This document shows, in pieces, positions 15,898 to 25,138 of a stretch of 64,000 nucleotides of DNA. The translations under genes and the position numbers were made by a program. Position 1 is the stretch's first letter. Each line of letters opens with the position of its first letter. The notes beneath the pieces are model-generated. The model was not told the DNA's origin. It was given only the letters and a program-made list of their open reading frames with translations, and searched no databases. The stretch is from Sulfurospirillum arsenophilum NBRC 109478 (GTDB lineage Bacteria > Campylobacterota > Campylobacteria > Campylobacterales > Sulfurospirillaceae), in contig NZ_BBQF01000001.1 of the NCBI RefSeq assembly GCF_000813345.1, positions 310,001 through 374,000 of the forward strand, written 5' to 3'.

Positions 15898-17117
15898 TGT
15901 TTTTCTCCGTCAATAAAAGTTAAATGGGTTTGGTGCGTATGCAAGATGAGTTGTAAAGCCACATCTTCTTTTTCACACGCTTGTGGTAAAGTTGCCACGA
16001 TAAGGTCACTATAGCGCTCTTTTTCAAGAACACCGCATGGAAGTTGTAATGCTTTAGAGGCATTACATGTAACGCTTTGCAGAAGCGTTTTCGCTAAGCT
16101 TGAAAGCTCATATTTAGGGTGCATCATAAGGGCGCTGCGCATTTCATCCCAAAGGCTGAGTGAAATGTTGGAACTCAGTCCATCGGTTCCTAACGTCAGG
16201 TTGATATTTTGTTTTTGCACGGCTTCAATATCCAATTTTCCCACACCCAAAAGTCGGTTGGAAACAGGACAATGCGTCAACGTTGCATTTTGTTTGGCAA
16301 TAGTTTGAAGCTCTTGGTTGGTTGCTTGAACCCCATGTGTAAAAAGGGTAGGGTTTTGATCAAACAAATCGAGATATTCCGTCGCACTACACATAGGTTT
16401 TGCATGGGGATTAAACGCACTAAAAAACGTTTCAAAATCGCCACTTCCCTCATCAACCCAAGCACGCTCCGCAGGGCTTTCCATAAAATGTGTAGAGACC
16501 ACACATCCCTCTTCTTTGGCAATTCCAAGTGCTTTTTTAGCCAAAATGGGGTGCGTTGAGTAAGGTGAATGCACGGAAACGGCAGGGATGAAACGTTTAC
16601 ATGTAAACTCCTTAGAGCTTTCAAGCCGCCCTCTAAAATCCCCATACATCGCATCAACGGCACTAGGAACGGAGCCTAAAACTTCGTTGAAATAGACGAC
16701 ACGTTGAGGGGTTTGAGCGCACGCTTCAAGGTCTGCTCCAAAACTGCTAATCGCACCCAAGGTAGTTGTACCGCTTTTAAGCATCTCTTGGAGTTTACCT
16801 GCAATAAGCTCCGTCGTTGCAAGCGCACTCAGCTCTTCTCGGTGTTTGATGACAGAACGAAGCCACGGAATAAAATCGCCATAGCGAAGCATACTTTGAT
16901 TGGCACTAAATTCGAGATGCACATGGCTATTGATGAGACCAGGTAAAATTACACTGTTTTGAGGTGTTTCGATCACCGTTGCTGTAGGATGCTTGGCTTT
17001 GAGGTCTTCACTTTTTCCCACTTCGAGAATGTTTTGATCAAACAGGACCGCACCCTCTTCGATAATCTCAAAATCTTCGTTACATGTAAGTACAAAATCA
17101 GCAGTTATTAACGTCAC
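15891..17117 (-). CDS. mqnX: Aminohydrolase, probable 6-aminodeoxyfutalosine deaminase
   Basis: The 408-residue amidohydrolase has the metal motif HVHLEFSAN, a second His segment SVHSPYSTHP, THFMESPAE, LTHCPVSNRLLG, and the metal Asp in LGTDGLSSN. It resembles the Helicobacter HP0267 type enzyme, which deaminates 6-amino-6-deoxyfutalosine in the futalosine route to menaquinone used by Campylobacterota. Menaquinone is the quinone that would feed the arr and fcc systems here. Related deaminases (guanine, S-adenosylhomocysteine) share the fold, so the substrate is inferred from taxon and similarity. Three TTACATGTAA palindromes (16063, 16597, 17080) lie inside the gene. Confidence 0.75.
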   Translation of the reverse strand: MTLITADFVLTCNEDFEIIEEGAVLFDQNILEVGKSEDLKAKHPTATVIETPQNSVILPGLINSHVHLEFSANQSMLRYGDFIPWLRSVIKHREELSALATTELIAGKLQEMLKSGTTTLGAISSFGADLEACAQTPQRVVYFNEVLGSVPSAVDAMYGDFRGRLESSKEFTCKRFIPAVSVHSPYSTHPILAKKALGIAKEEGCVVSTHFMESPAERAWVDEGSGDFETFFSAFNPHAKPMCSATEYLDLFDQNPTLFTHGVQATNQELQTIAKQNATLTHCPVSNRLLGVGKLDIEAVQKQNINLTLGTDGLSSNISLSLWDEMRSALMMHPKYELSSLAKTLLQSVTCNASKALQLPCGVLEKERYSDLIVATLPQACEKEDVALQLILHTHQTHLTFIDGEKQC

Positions 17118-17177
17118 TTTTTTCCTTAAATAATAAAATTACGATACTATCCTAAAGCTGATAGATCAACCTTCACT

Positions 17178-17237
17178 AACATTTGAACAAGGGTAAATGT
17201 TGGCGTAATTGTATCCTAAACTAAGCATTGATATAAT
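17178..17237 (+). promoter_or_regulatory. Intergenic region with dyad and -10 box in front of aroQ
   Basis: The gap of about 150 bases in front of aroQ has a dyad AACATTT-N10-AAATGTT (17178-17201) and a TATAAT box at 17232-17237 within GATATAATAAG, 30 bases before the ATG. The -10 is convincing for a housekeeping promoter; the dyad is only suggestive. Confidence 0.5.
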
Positions 17238-17266
17238 AAGACTAAATTTTAAACAAAAGGTAACCA

Positions 17267-17755
17267 ATGAAAGTTGTCGTGATCCAAGGTCCAAATTTAA
17301 ATATGCTCGGTCACCGTGAGCAAAGCATTTATGGCGGTATGAAACTTGAAGAGATTCACTCTCAAATGGAAGCAGTTGCTAAGCAAAATGGTTTTGAAAT
17401 TGAATTTTTTCAATCAAATCTAGAGGGTGAGATCGTTGATCGTATTCAAGAGTGTCTTGGCGACGCTGATGGTATCATCATCAATCCAGCAGCCTATACG
17501 CACACATCTATCGCTATTCGCGATGCGATTAGTGCGGTTTCTTTACCAGCAATCGAAGTACATATTAGCAATATCTACAGACGTGAAGAGTTCCGTCAAA
17601 AAAGCATGACAGCTGCGGTTTGCACGGGTCAGATCAGTGGTTTTGGACCGTTTGGCTACCATCTTGCGATGATCTCAATGATGCAAATGTTAGGTGAGCT
17701 TGACGCTCTTCGTAAAGCACAAGCTGCACAGCAACAAGCAGTAGCACAAGCCTAA
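17267..17755 (+). CDS. aroQ: 3-dehydroquinate dehydratase, type II
   Basis: The 162-residue protein has all type II features: [20 protein letters not shown] with the catalytic Tyr loop, [16 protein letters not shown] with the active-site Asn and His, and [14 protein letters not shown]. It makes 3-dehydroshikimate for chorismate, which also feeds the menaquinone route. The C-terminus has a short Ala/Gln-rich tail ([13 protein letters not shown]). It heads the plus-strand block that leads into folK and the flagellar genes, as in Campylobacter. Confidence 0.95.
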   Translation: MKVVVIQGPNLNMLGHREQSIYGGMKLEEIHSQMEAVAKQNGFEIEFFQSNLEGEIVDRIQECLGDADGIIINPAAYTHTSIAIRDAISAVSLPAIEVHISNIYRREEFRQKSMTAAVCTGQISGFGPFGYHLAMISMMQMLGELDALRKAQAAQQQAVAQA

Positions 17756-17759
17756 TAAC

Positions 17760-18788
17760 GTGAATTATATTCTCCAAGATGAAAATGCACAGTACCATGA
17801 GTGCGGCTTTTCATGCGATCATGCGGTTTTCTTGAGACTTGGAAGTGAAGCATTTTTTATTACCGATGCACGTTATACGACTGAGGCAAGCGAGATTATC
17901 AAAAATGCGACTGTTTTAGAGGGCGATAGACGCGACCTCCTTAAAACAGCGCGTCTTTTGATCCGTAAAAGTGGCATCAAGTCACTGATGTACAATCCCG
18001 CAGAATGGAATGTTGAAGCGTATGCAAGCCTGAGTGACAAGCTCAGTCTCAACTTTCAAAAAAAGCCTAATTTCTCACAGCAAAAACGCATCATCAAAAC
18101 TGAAGCAGAGCTTGAAATACTCAAAAAGGCTGCCATTTTTGGACGTGATGCGTTTCATCGTTTTGGAGAATTTTTAAAACACGATGGTTTGGGTATGGAT
18201 GAGATGATGGCACATTTTGAAGCCGAGTCTATTTTTAAATACCGTGGTGCGTTGGAGCTGAGTTTCTCACCCATTGTAGCCTTAGGTGAAAATGCTGCAA
18301 AGCCGCATGCCCTTCCAACAAAAAAGAGTCTTCAAAAAAGTGAACTGGTTCTTTTGGATGCGGGTGTAAAGTACCAAAGGTATTGTTCGGATCGAACACG
18401 AACAAGCTTTTTTGATGAGCAGTTTAATTTTGAAAAAGAACAGCACTTTAAAGAGGCTCTTAAACAGAAAGTTTATGATACAGTGTTGTTCGCTCAAGAG
18501 GCCGCTTTAAAAGCAGTCAAAATAGGTGTAAAAGCCAAAGAAATCGACAAAGCCGCGCGAGATGTCATCGACAAAGCAGGTTTTGGAAGTTATTTTATCC
18601 ATTCTACAGGTCATGGTGTTGGATTAGACATCCACGAATTACCCGTAATCAGCTCACGTTCAGAAACCATCATTGAAGAAAATATGGTCTTTACCATCGA
18701 GCCTGGCATTTATTTACCAGAGCAGTTTGGCATACGCATTGAAGACACAATCATCGTGCGAAAAAGCGGTGCTGAGGTTATGGGTTGA
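17760..18788 (+). CDS. M24 metallopeptidase (Xaa-Pro aminopeptidase/dipeptidase)
   Basis: The 342-residue cytoplasmic peptidase has a short creatinase-type N-terminal domain and a pita-bread catalytic domain. Metal ligands are visible in VLLDAGVKYQRYCSDRTRT (two Asp), HSTGHGVGLDIHELP (His), FTIEPGIYL (Glu) and GIRIEDTI (Glu). It should remove an N-terminal residue in front of proline. The likely start is GTG 17760, 4 bases after the aroQ stop, with no strong ribosome site, so it may depend on coupling. Its stop overlaps the start of folK. Confidence 0.87.
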   Translation: MNYILQDENAQYHECGFSCDHAVFLRLGSEAFFITDARYTTEASEIIKNATVLEGDRRDLLKTARLLIRKSGIKSLMYNPAEWNVEAYASLSDKLSLNFQKKPNFSQQKRIIKTEAELEILKKAAIFGRDAFHRFGEFLKHDGLGMDEMMAHFEAESIFKYRGALELSFSPIVALGENAAKPHALPTKKSLQKSELVLLDAGVKYQRYCSDRTRTSFFDEQFNFEKEQHFKEALKQKVYDTVLFAQEAALKAVKIGVKAKEIDKAARDVIDKAGFGSYFIHSTGHGVGLDIHELPVISSRSETIIEENMVFTIEPGIYLPEQFGIRIEDTIIVRKSGAEVMG

Positions 18789-19252
18789 AGTTAGAACGTA
18801 TTCGTTTTTTCCCTACATGTAAAAAAGCTAAAAAGCATTTTGCGCATAGAGTTGTTGTAGGACTTGGTGGCAATGAAGGGGATGTGAAAAAACGTTTTGT
18901 GAAGCTTTACCGTACATTTTTAGACGACCCACGTTTTTTTATTCAAGAGAGTTCGGCAGTTTTGAAAAACCCACCGTTTGGTTATCTGGATCAGCCTGAT
19001 TTTTACAATGCGGTTATCGTGTTACAGACATCTTTACATGCAAAAGCATTGCTAAAAGTACTTTTACATGTAGAGCATCTTTTTGGACGCGTGAGACTCT
19101 TTAAAAATGGACCAAGAACGCTAGATTTGGATATAATATTTTTTGATAATCAAAAGATTCAACAACCTAACTTAATCGTTCCACATCCCAGATGGCAGGA
19201 GCGAGCATCGGTTATCGTTCCACTCTTTACGCTAAAAAGTTTTAAAGGATAG
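18785..19252 (+). CDS. folK: 2-amino-4-hydroxy-6-hydroxymethyldihydropteridine pyrophosphokinase
   Basis: The 155-residue protein shows HPPK motifs: VVVGLGGNEGDVKKRF, then FYNAVIVLQTSL and the signature GPRTLDLDIIFFDN. It transfers pyrophosphate from ATP to the pterin in folate synthesis. The start appears to be TTG 18785, overlapping the stop of the peptidase gene (TTGA). An N-terminal stretch of about 20 residues before VVVGLGG is longer than usual. flhF follows 2 bases after its stop, matching the Campylobacter order. Confidence 0.92.
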   Translation: MKLERIRFFPTCKKAKKHFAHRVVVGLGGNEGDVKKRFVKLYRTFLDDPRFFIQESSAVLKNPPFGYLDQPDFYNAVIVLQTSLHAKALLKVLLHVEHLFGRVRLFKNGPRTLDLDIIFFDNQKIQQPNLIVPHPRWQERASVIVPLFTLKSFKG

Positions 19253-19254
19253 AG

Positions 19255-20538
19255 GTGAAATTTCATACGTTTAGTGGTGAAACACCAGCAGAAGCACTCA
19301 AGCAAGCACAACATGAGTGTGGTGAAAATGCTTTAGTCATAAGCACCAAACAAATTCGTAAAAAAACCATTAGTACTTCAGCGCTTTATGAAGTCGTGGT
19401 GGCAATCGAAGAAGATCAGCCTATGCCGCCAACTCCTCAAAAACCAGAACCAAGGTCTGAGCACAAATACAAAAGTGGTGAAGATGTTCTCTTTAGCCTT
19501 TCTGAAGCAGCAAAACAGATATCACAAATTGCACAAGCAACAGGCGATATTGGAAGTTCAAACGCTTCTAGGCAAGCGGAGCGGGCACAAAATAATGAAG
19601 GTATAGGCGAGATTAAATGCGAGATAACAAAACTTGCCGATAAAATTAAACTCATCCAAGAGATGTTTTGGGAAGAGCGAGCCCCACACCGCAATAATTT
19701 AGCGATTCCTTCAGAATTTTCAGAAATTTACAAATTGGCAAAAACCAGCGGTATGGGTGAAGATCATTTAGAAAATATCATGAACCTCACTCTGGAACAT
19801 ATGCCTGTGCGCATGAAAAATAGCAGCGAGACGATCAAACGCTATTTTCAAGTCTTACTTCGAAAACTCATTCCCGTGCGTATGGAAGCGGAATTGCCAA
19901 AAAGCAATAAACGCATTATGATGTTTGTAGGACCAACGGGTGTGGGTAAAACAACGACGATTGCCAAACTGGCAGCACGTTACTCTTACATTCAAGCAAA
20001 GCGAGCCAAAGTAGGCATTATTACACTGGATACCTACAGAATTGGTGCTGTGGAGCAACTCTTTCAGTATGCGAAAATGATGCGTTTACCGATAGAGGAT
20101 GTTGTAGACCCTAATGACTTCAACAGCGCGCTTTCATCACTGAGCCATTGCGATGTTATTCTCATCGATACCGTAGGAAGTTCACAGTACGATAAAGATA
20201 AACTGATCAAACTCAATAAATTTATTCAAAGTTCACAACTGCAAATTGATGTCAATTTGGTTCTCTCCGCGGGCAGTAAACTGGAAGACCTTAAAGAGAT
20301 CTATAAAAACTTCTCATTTCTTGATATTGACACGTTGATTTTTACAAAATTTGATGAAACCAAAGTTTTTGGAACGATATTTTCTTTGATTTACGATACA
20401 GATAAACCAGTAAGTTACTTTTCGATCGGTCAAGAGGTGCCTGATGACATTGTCCCAGCGTCCAGTGACTTTTTGGTTGAATGTATTTTAGATGGCTTTG
20501 AGAAAAAAAGAGGTGAGCATGGAAACGCAGGCGAATAA
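19255..20538 (+). CDS. flhF: Flagellar biosynthesis GTPase FlhF
   Basis: The 427-residue protein has an N-terminal B domain (KFHTFSGETPAEALKQAQ), a middle N domain and a C-terminal SRP-type G domain with MMFVGPTGVGKTTTIAKLA, the DTYRIGAVEQL box, DVILIDTVG (normally DTAG) and FTKFDET. It sets the polar site of flagellum assembly. GTG 19255 follows the folK stop after 2 bases and has GAGG before it. The G3 box reads DTVGSS rather than the usual DTAGRS, a small deviation. Confidence 0.94.
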   Translation: MKFHTFSGETPAEALKQAQHECGENALVISTKQIRKKTISTSALYEVVVAIEEDQPMPPTPQKPEPRSEHKYKSGEDVLFSLSEAAKQISQIAQATGDIGSSNASRQAERAQNNEGIGEIKCEITKLADKIKLIQEMFWEERAPHRNNLAIPSEFSEIYKLAKTSGMGEDHLENIMNLTLEHMPVRMKNSSETIKRYFQVLLRKLIPVRMEAELPKSNKRIMMFVGPTGVGKTTTIAKLAARYSYIQAKRAKVGIITLDTYRIGAVEQLFQYAKMMRLPIEDVVDPNDFNSALSSLSHCDVILIDTVGSSQYDKDKLIKLNKFIQSSQLQIDVNLVLSAGSKLEDLKEIYKNFSFLDIDTLIFTKFDETKVFGTIFSLIYDTDKPVSYFSIGQEVPDDIVPASSDFLVECILDGFEKKRGEHGNAGE

Positions 20539-21391
20539 ACTTCAAGAACTAGTCGGCGCAGCTTCTGCTAAAGAGCATAGCAATACCAAATATATCGCTA
20601 TTACCAGTGGTAAGGGCGGTGTAGGTAAAAGTACTGTCAGTGCCAATATGGCGAATGTACTCTCCAACAATGGCTACAAAGTTGGTCTCTTTGATGCCGA
20701 TATCGGATTAGCAAATCTTGATGTCATTCTCAATGTTCGTATTGATAAAAATATTTTACATGTACTCAAAGGTGAGTGTACGTTAGCCGATGTTATTGTT
20801 CCTATCAAAAAAAATCTTTTGCTGATTCCTGGGGAAAGTGGCGATGAGATTTTAAAATACTCAGAACAATTTTTGTTTGAACGCTTTTTGGAAGAGACAA
20901 AAGTGCTTAATGATCTTGACTTTATGATCATTGATACAGGAGCTGGAATAGGCGGTCATATACAGCTTTTTTTAGAAGCAGCTGATGAGGTTATTGTGGT
21001 CACTGTGCCTGATCCTGCAGCAATTACCGATGCGTATGCTACGATTAAGATCACCAGCAAAACGCAGTCTAACATTCATCTTATTTTAAATATGACCAAA
21101 AGCGAAAAAGAGGCACAACTCATTTTCGATAAAATCAATAAAGTAGCCATGGCAAATATTGGCAATGGTTTAAAACTGAACTTAATTGGTAAATTGCCTG
21201 AGGATAAACTCATCTCTAAGAGTATTAAACAACGCACGCTCTTTACCAATGATGCTCCCAATTCACTTGCATCACTGGATATGAAACGTATCGTCAACAA
21301 TTTAGTTTATAAATTGGAACGAAAAGTGCTTAAAACGGATACGAATAAGAGCTTTGGAAGCTTTTTTAAGCGTATTATTGAGCAATTTTAG
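20519..21391 (+). CDS. flhG: MinD-like flagellar number regulator FlhG (YlxH)
   Basis: The 290-residue ParA/MinD ATPase has the deviant Walker A ITSGKGGVGKSTVSANMA, a Walker B in DFMIIDTGAGIG and VVTVPDPAAITDAYATIK. It works with FlhF to set the number of polar flagella. I chose ATG 20519, which overlaps the last 20 bases of flhF and has AGAGGTGAG in front; an earlier ATG lies deeper inside flhF. A C-terminal amphipathic helix (SFGSFFKRIIEQF) could be the membrane-targeting sequence. Confidence 0.93.
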   Translation: METQANKLQELVGAASAKEHSNTKYIAITSGKGGVGKSTVSANMANVLSNNGYKVGLFDADIGLANLDVILNVRIDKNILHVLKGECTLADVIVPIKKNLLLIPGESGDEILKYSEQFLFERFLEETKVLNDLDFMIIDTGAGIGGHIQLFLEAADEVIVVTVPDPAAITDAYATIKITSKTQSNIHLILNMTKSEKEAQLIFDKINKVAMANIGNGLKLNLIGKLPEDKLISKSIKQRTLFTNDAPNSLASLDMKRIVNNLVYKLERKVLKTDTNKSFGSFFKRIIEQF

Positions 21392-21413
21392 ATACATTTT
21401 GTAAAGGCATTAT

Positions 21414-21785
21414 ATGGTCAAATCAGAAAATTTCATCTATTTTTTCACGATATGTGGATTTTTTATAGGGTTGATGTTTTCGATACTGAATTTTTCAGAG
21501 CCAGAAGAGATACTTTTTTACACGTTAGAGATAACGCTGGTTTTCTATCTCATTATCCATGTGGCTGTGATGAACTTCTTTGATTTTGACCGTATGGCGA
21601 CATTTATTTTCGATAAAAAAGATCACGAAAATATTGGTGATTATTTTATTCAAGAGCTTGAAAGCAGAGAAAAAGTGATGGATAGTCTTTTAGCAAGCAT
21701 TGATAATATGAACCAGCACTATGACAAGATCATGAAAGGCTCAACGGAGAGTAATGAATCCTACACTAAAAAAGCAGCAGCCTAA
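21414..21785 (+). CDS. Small membrane protein between flhG and fliA
   Basis: The 123-residue protein has two membrane segments (about residues 6-26 and 36-58) and a soluble, charged C-terminal half (MATFIFDKKDHENIGDYF, QELESREKVMDSLLASI). A protein of this kind stands at the same place in Campylobacter (between flhG and fliA). Its function is not known to me; the context suggests a role linked to flagella. Its last 32 bases overlap the start of fliA. Confidence 0.8.
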   Translation: MVKSENFIYFFTICGFFIGLMFSILNFSEPEEILFYTLEITLVFYLIIHVAVMNFFDFDRMATFIFDKKDHENIGDYFIQELESREKVMDSLLASIDNMNQHYDKIMKGSTESNESYTKKAAA

Positions 21786-22470
21786 TCCTTACAGCCAAAA
21801 TCTCAAAAAAGAGCAAGACGAACTTGTTCTGCAATATCTTCCCGCAGTACGCGCTATGGCGTATCGTCTGCGTGAAAGGCTTCCCGCTTCAGTCGATGTC
21901 AATGATTTGATTTCCATTGGTACTGAAGAGATGATTAAATTATCCAGACGTTATGATAAAGACCAAAACGACTCTTTCTGGGGTTATGGTAAAAAGCGCG
22001 TTTATGGCTCTATGCTTGATTTTTTACGCTCCTTAGATACGATGAGTAGAGCAAATCGTCGTTTGATTAAAATGGTTGACCATGAAATTACCGCCTATTT
22101 AGGTGAGCATGGCAATGAACCTGATGATGCGTACTTGGCAAAAATTTTAAATGAAGATATTGAAAAAATAGCAGAAGCTAGAAATAGTTCTATGATCGTC
22201 TCAGTGATGTCTTTGAATGAGCAAGTTACCATTCTTTCAGGAGAAGATACGGCACAAAAAGTGGAAAAAGATGAGTTACTGGAAATCGTTCAGAGCATTC
22301 TTTCAACCTTTGGTGAACGTGAGCAGATGATTATTCAACTTTATTATTTTGAAGAGCTTAATCTTAAAGAGATCAGTGAGATTTTAGAGATCAGTGAGTC
22401 GAGAATTTCTCAAATTCATAAAAAGCTTTTAGCGAAGATCAAAGAACAGTTGGGAATCAACAATGGCTGA
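21754..22470 (+). CDS. fliA: Flagellar sigma factor FliA (sigma28)
   Basis: The 238-residue protein has sigma70-family regions 2 (LVLQYLPAVRAMAYRLRERL, DVNDLISIGTEEMIKL), 3 and 4 (ERMIIQLYYFEELNLKEI-like segment and ESRISQIHKKLLAKIKE helix-turn-helix). It directs RNA polymerase to late flagellar promoters. Its start lies inside the preceding gene and its end overlaps fliM by 8 bases, so its translation is tied to both. Confidence 0.94.
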   Translation: MNPTLKKQQPNPYSQNLKKEQDELVLQYLPAVRAMAYRLRERLPASVDVNDLISIGTEEMIKLSRRYDKDQNDSFWGYGKKRVYGSMLDFLRSLDTMSRANRRLIKMVDHEITAYLGEHGNEPDDAYLAKILNEDIEKIAEARNSSMIVSVMSLNEQVTILSGEDTAQKVEKDELLEIVQSILSTFGEREQMIIQLYYFEELNLKEISEILEISESRISQIHKKLLAKIKEQLGINNG

Positions 22471-23524
22471 TATATTAAGTCAAGAAGAGATTGATGCGCT
22501 CTTAGAGGTTGTAGAAGAAGAGGGCGATACGCTCTCCTCAGAAGTGGAAGCGACAGATACCAGACAAGTCATTCTGTATGACTTTAAACGACCCAATCGT
22601 GTCTCTAAAGAGCAGTTACGTGCGGTAAAAGGTATTCACGATAAAATGGCGAGAAATCTTGCTTCTCAGATTTCTTCGATCATGCGTAGTATTGTTGAAA
22701 TTCAGCTCCACTCTGTCGATCAGATGACCTATGGTGAGTTTTTGATGTCATTGCCTAGTCCAACCAGCTTTAACGTGTTCTCGATAAAGCCGTTAGATGG
22801 TAACTGTATTATCGAAATCAATCCTTCCATCGCTTTTCCGATGATAGATCGACTGCTTGGAGGACTAGGTGAGTCGTACGAAGCGACACGCGAGCTAACC
22901 GATATTGAGTTAAATTTACTTGATGCTATTTTACGTATTATCATGCAACGTCTTAAAGAGGGATGGTCTCCAATTACGGATATGTACCCAACGGTGGAGA
23001 CCAAAGAGTCCAGTCCTAACGTTGTACAAATTGTTTCACAAAATGAGATTGTCATTATGGTGGTTATGGAGATTATCATTGGAAATTCCAGTGGTATGAT
23101 TAACCTTTGTTACCCTGTTATCTACCTTGAGCCTATTCTTTCACGACTTGCAAACCGTGATATTATGCTTGGCGAAACCAGTGCGAAAAAGAGCCGTAAT
23201 AAAGAGCTTAACACATTGATTTCTCGTGCTGAAGTGTTTAATGAGGCGATTATTGGGCAAGCGGAACTTAGTGTTGGGGAGCTTTTGGAGCTTAAAAAAG
23301 GAGACATCATTAGACTGGATCGTCCAGCGGATGATAAAGCCATTGTGATGATTGATAAAAAAGAGCTTTTTTTAGCAGAAATTGGCTTGCATCGATTCCG
23401 CAAATCGATTAAAATAGAGAGTTTAGTCCGAACCGATAAAGATGAAGTTAAAAGTGCGCTCGAAGAGCTAGAACAGATCCGAAAATCTAAAATTTCATCG
23501 TTTGATACAACGCAACAGGGGTAA
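22463..23524 (+). CDS. fliM: Flagellar motor switch protein FliM
   Basis: The 353-residue protein has the N-terminal CheY-binding peptide ILSQEEIDALLEVVEEE, the middle domain (GTSFNVFSIKPL-like region, IDRLLGGLG) and the C-terminal SpoA/FliN-like domain (LGEIGLHRF-type end reads LFLAEIGLHRFRKSI). It forms the C-ring and binds CheY-P to reverse rotation. It starts 8 bases inside fliA and is followed by fliY after 3 bases. Confidence 0.95.
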   Translation: MADILSQEEIDALLEVVEEEGDTLSSEVEATDTRQVILYDFKRPNRVSKEQLRAVKGIHDKMARNLASQISSIMRSIVEIQLHSVDQMTYGEFLMSLPSPTSFNVFSIKPLDGNCIIEINPSIAFPMIDRLLGGLGESYEATRELTDIELNLLDAILRIIMQRLKEGWSPITDMYPTVETKESSPNVVQIVSQNEIVIMVVMEIIIGNSSGMINLCYPVIYLEPILSRLANRDIMLGETSAKKSRNKELNTLISRAEVFNEAIIGQAELSVGELLELKKGDIIRLDRPADDKAIVMIDKKELFLAEIGLHRFRKSIKIESLVRTDKDEVKSALEELEQIRKSKISSFDTTQQG

Positions 23525-23527
23525 GGT

Positions 23528-24391
23528 GTGAATACATTTGTACAATTACTACAACAAGAAGTAGTCTCGACGATAGAAGGATTGACTGGTATTGCACCTA
23601 CGGTTGAACTGAATTCTGAAGAGAATGGCGAGAGCAAGCTTAAACTCAGTCCTCCTTTAGCAAAACTAGATGTCATCGTTGGTGGTGAGCTACATGGCAA
23701 AATGCGTGTGACGATGGCAACATCGATTGCAACTGCCATTGGCGATATGATGCTTGGTGGTGAAGGCAATGAAAAAGAGGAGATGGACGCAGAAGATCTT
23801 GACGCGACCAAAGAGATTATTTCTAATATCCTTAGCTCTTTCTCTCGCTCACTTGGTAGTCAGAAGAATATGCCAAAGCTGGAATTTGATATTGACAATG
23901 TTGAATATATCGATGCAAACAGTACAATCGATTTTAAAGGGTTTGAGAAGCTTTTTATCTATAACTTAGCGGTTCATAACTCGCACGATACCATTGCATT
24001 TGCTATTACGCATGAACTTATTCCTCTTATTGGTGGAGATGGACCTTCTCCCGTTGAAGCGGTAACATCAACCGAAGAGTTTATTTTTGAAGAGCCAAAG
24101 AAAGTTATGCCAAGTTTGAGTCCTGAAGAGCTTAGCAATATAGAACTCATTAAAGATGTCAGACTTCCGATTCGTGTACGAATTGGCTCAAAAAAGATGC
24201 TTTTAAAAGATGTTTTAAGTATGGATATCGGCTCGGTTATTGAGCTTGATCAGTTGGCAAATGATCCTTTAGAAATTTTAGTCGGTGATAAAGTAATTGC
24301 AATGGGTGAAGTCGTCATCGTTGATGGTAACTTTGGTGTTCAAATAGGAGAGATCGGTACCAAACGTGAACGACTCGAAAAATTGAGATAG
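23528..24391 (+). CDS. fliY: Flagellar motor switch phosphatase FliY (FliN-type)
   Basis: The 287-residue protein joins a CheC-like N-terminal part (VGGELHGKMRVTMATSIATA, LDATKEIISNILSSF) to a C-terminal FliN/SpoA domain (IELIKDVRLPIRVRIGSKKM, VIAMGEVVIVDGNFGVQIGE). Epsilonproteobacterial FliY occupies the FliN layer of the C-ring and may act on CheY-P. The gene starts at GTG 23528, with AAGG before it. It ends the flagellar block of this strand. Confidence 0.88.
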   Translation: MNTFVQLLQQEVVSTIEGLTGIAPTVELNSEENGESKLKLSPPLAKLDVIVGGELHGKMRVTMATSIATAIGDMMLGGEGNEKEEMDAEDLDATKEIISNILSSFSRSLGSQKNMPKLEFDIDNVEYIDANSTIDFKGFEKLFIYNLAVHNSHDTIAFAITHELIPLIGGDGPSPVEAVTSTEEFIFEEPKKVMPSLSPEELSNIELIKDVRLPIRVRIGSKKMLLKDVLSMDIGSVIELDQLANDPLEILVGDKVIAMGEVVIVDGNFGVQIGEIGTKRERLEKLR

Positions 24392-24401
24392 TAGAGACTG
24401 A

Positions 24402-25136
24402 ATGGAACAGAGAAAACATATCAAAGATACTGAACGCACCAATGAATGGAGCGTTCTTCGCATTATGTCCGATTTTGTTAAAGGATTTGACGAGCTTCAA
24501 GATTTAGGACCTTCGGTTACTTTTTTCGGAAGTGCGAGGTTTAATGCTAATAACCGCTATTATAAAGATGCACATACTTTGGCATACCAGTTAGGGAAAA
24601 AAGGCTATTCCATTGTTACAGGCGGTTCCAAAGGGATTATGGAAGCTGCTAATAAAGGTGGCTTTGATTCTAAAAACTGCCAATCAATAGGGCTAAATAT
24701 CAATTTACCGCATGAACAATCTGGCAATCTATATACGACGAAACATCTTAATTTTGATTACTTTTTTGTTCGTAAAGTGATGCTTATTAAGTACTCTTTA
24801 GCGTATGTTATTTTTCCTGGTGGCTTTGGTACGCTGGATGAACTTTTTGAAGCTTTGACGCTAACGCAAACAGGTAAAATTACCAAAATCAGTATTTTTT
24901 TATATGGCAAAGAGTATTGGGAAAAACTGTATGATTTTATTGCAACAACACTGGTTGAACATCATACAATTCGCCCAGAAGATGTTGAATTGATTATTTT
25001 AACAGATGATTTGGAAGAAATTGCCACAAAAATTGACGAGCGTTTGGTACTTTACACGAATGAACTTAAAAACGAGGGTTTAGAGAATAGTCGTTATTAC
25101 CAAAAAGCTGTAGAATTTTTATCCAATCAAGAGTAA
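24402..25136 (+). CDS. LOG-family nucleotide-binding protein (TIGR00730-like)
   Basis: The 244-residue protein has the LOG signature: VTFFGSARF, YSIVTGGSKGIMEAANKGG, and PGGFGTLDELFEAL (the PGGxGTxxE motif). LOG proteins can cleave ribose-5-phosphate from nucleotides such as AMP, or only bind them. It is a longer form than the plant-type 190-residue LOG. It begins 10 bases after fliY and ends 2 bases before the membrane protein, so it links the flagellar and glycan genes in one transcript. Confidence 0.86.
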   Translation: MEQRKHIKDTERTNEWSVLRIMSDFVKGFDELQDLGPSVTFFGSARFNANNRYYKDAHTLAYQLGKKGYSIVTGGSKGIMEAANKGGFDSKNCQSIGLNINLPHEQSGNLYTTKHLNFDYFFVRKVMLIKYSLAYVIFPGGFGTLDELFEALTLTQTGKITKISIFLYGKEYWEKLYDFIATTLVEHHTIRPEDVELIILTDDLEEIATKIDERLVLYTNELKNEGLENSRYYQKAVEFLSNQE

Positions 25137-25138
25137 GA

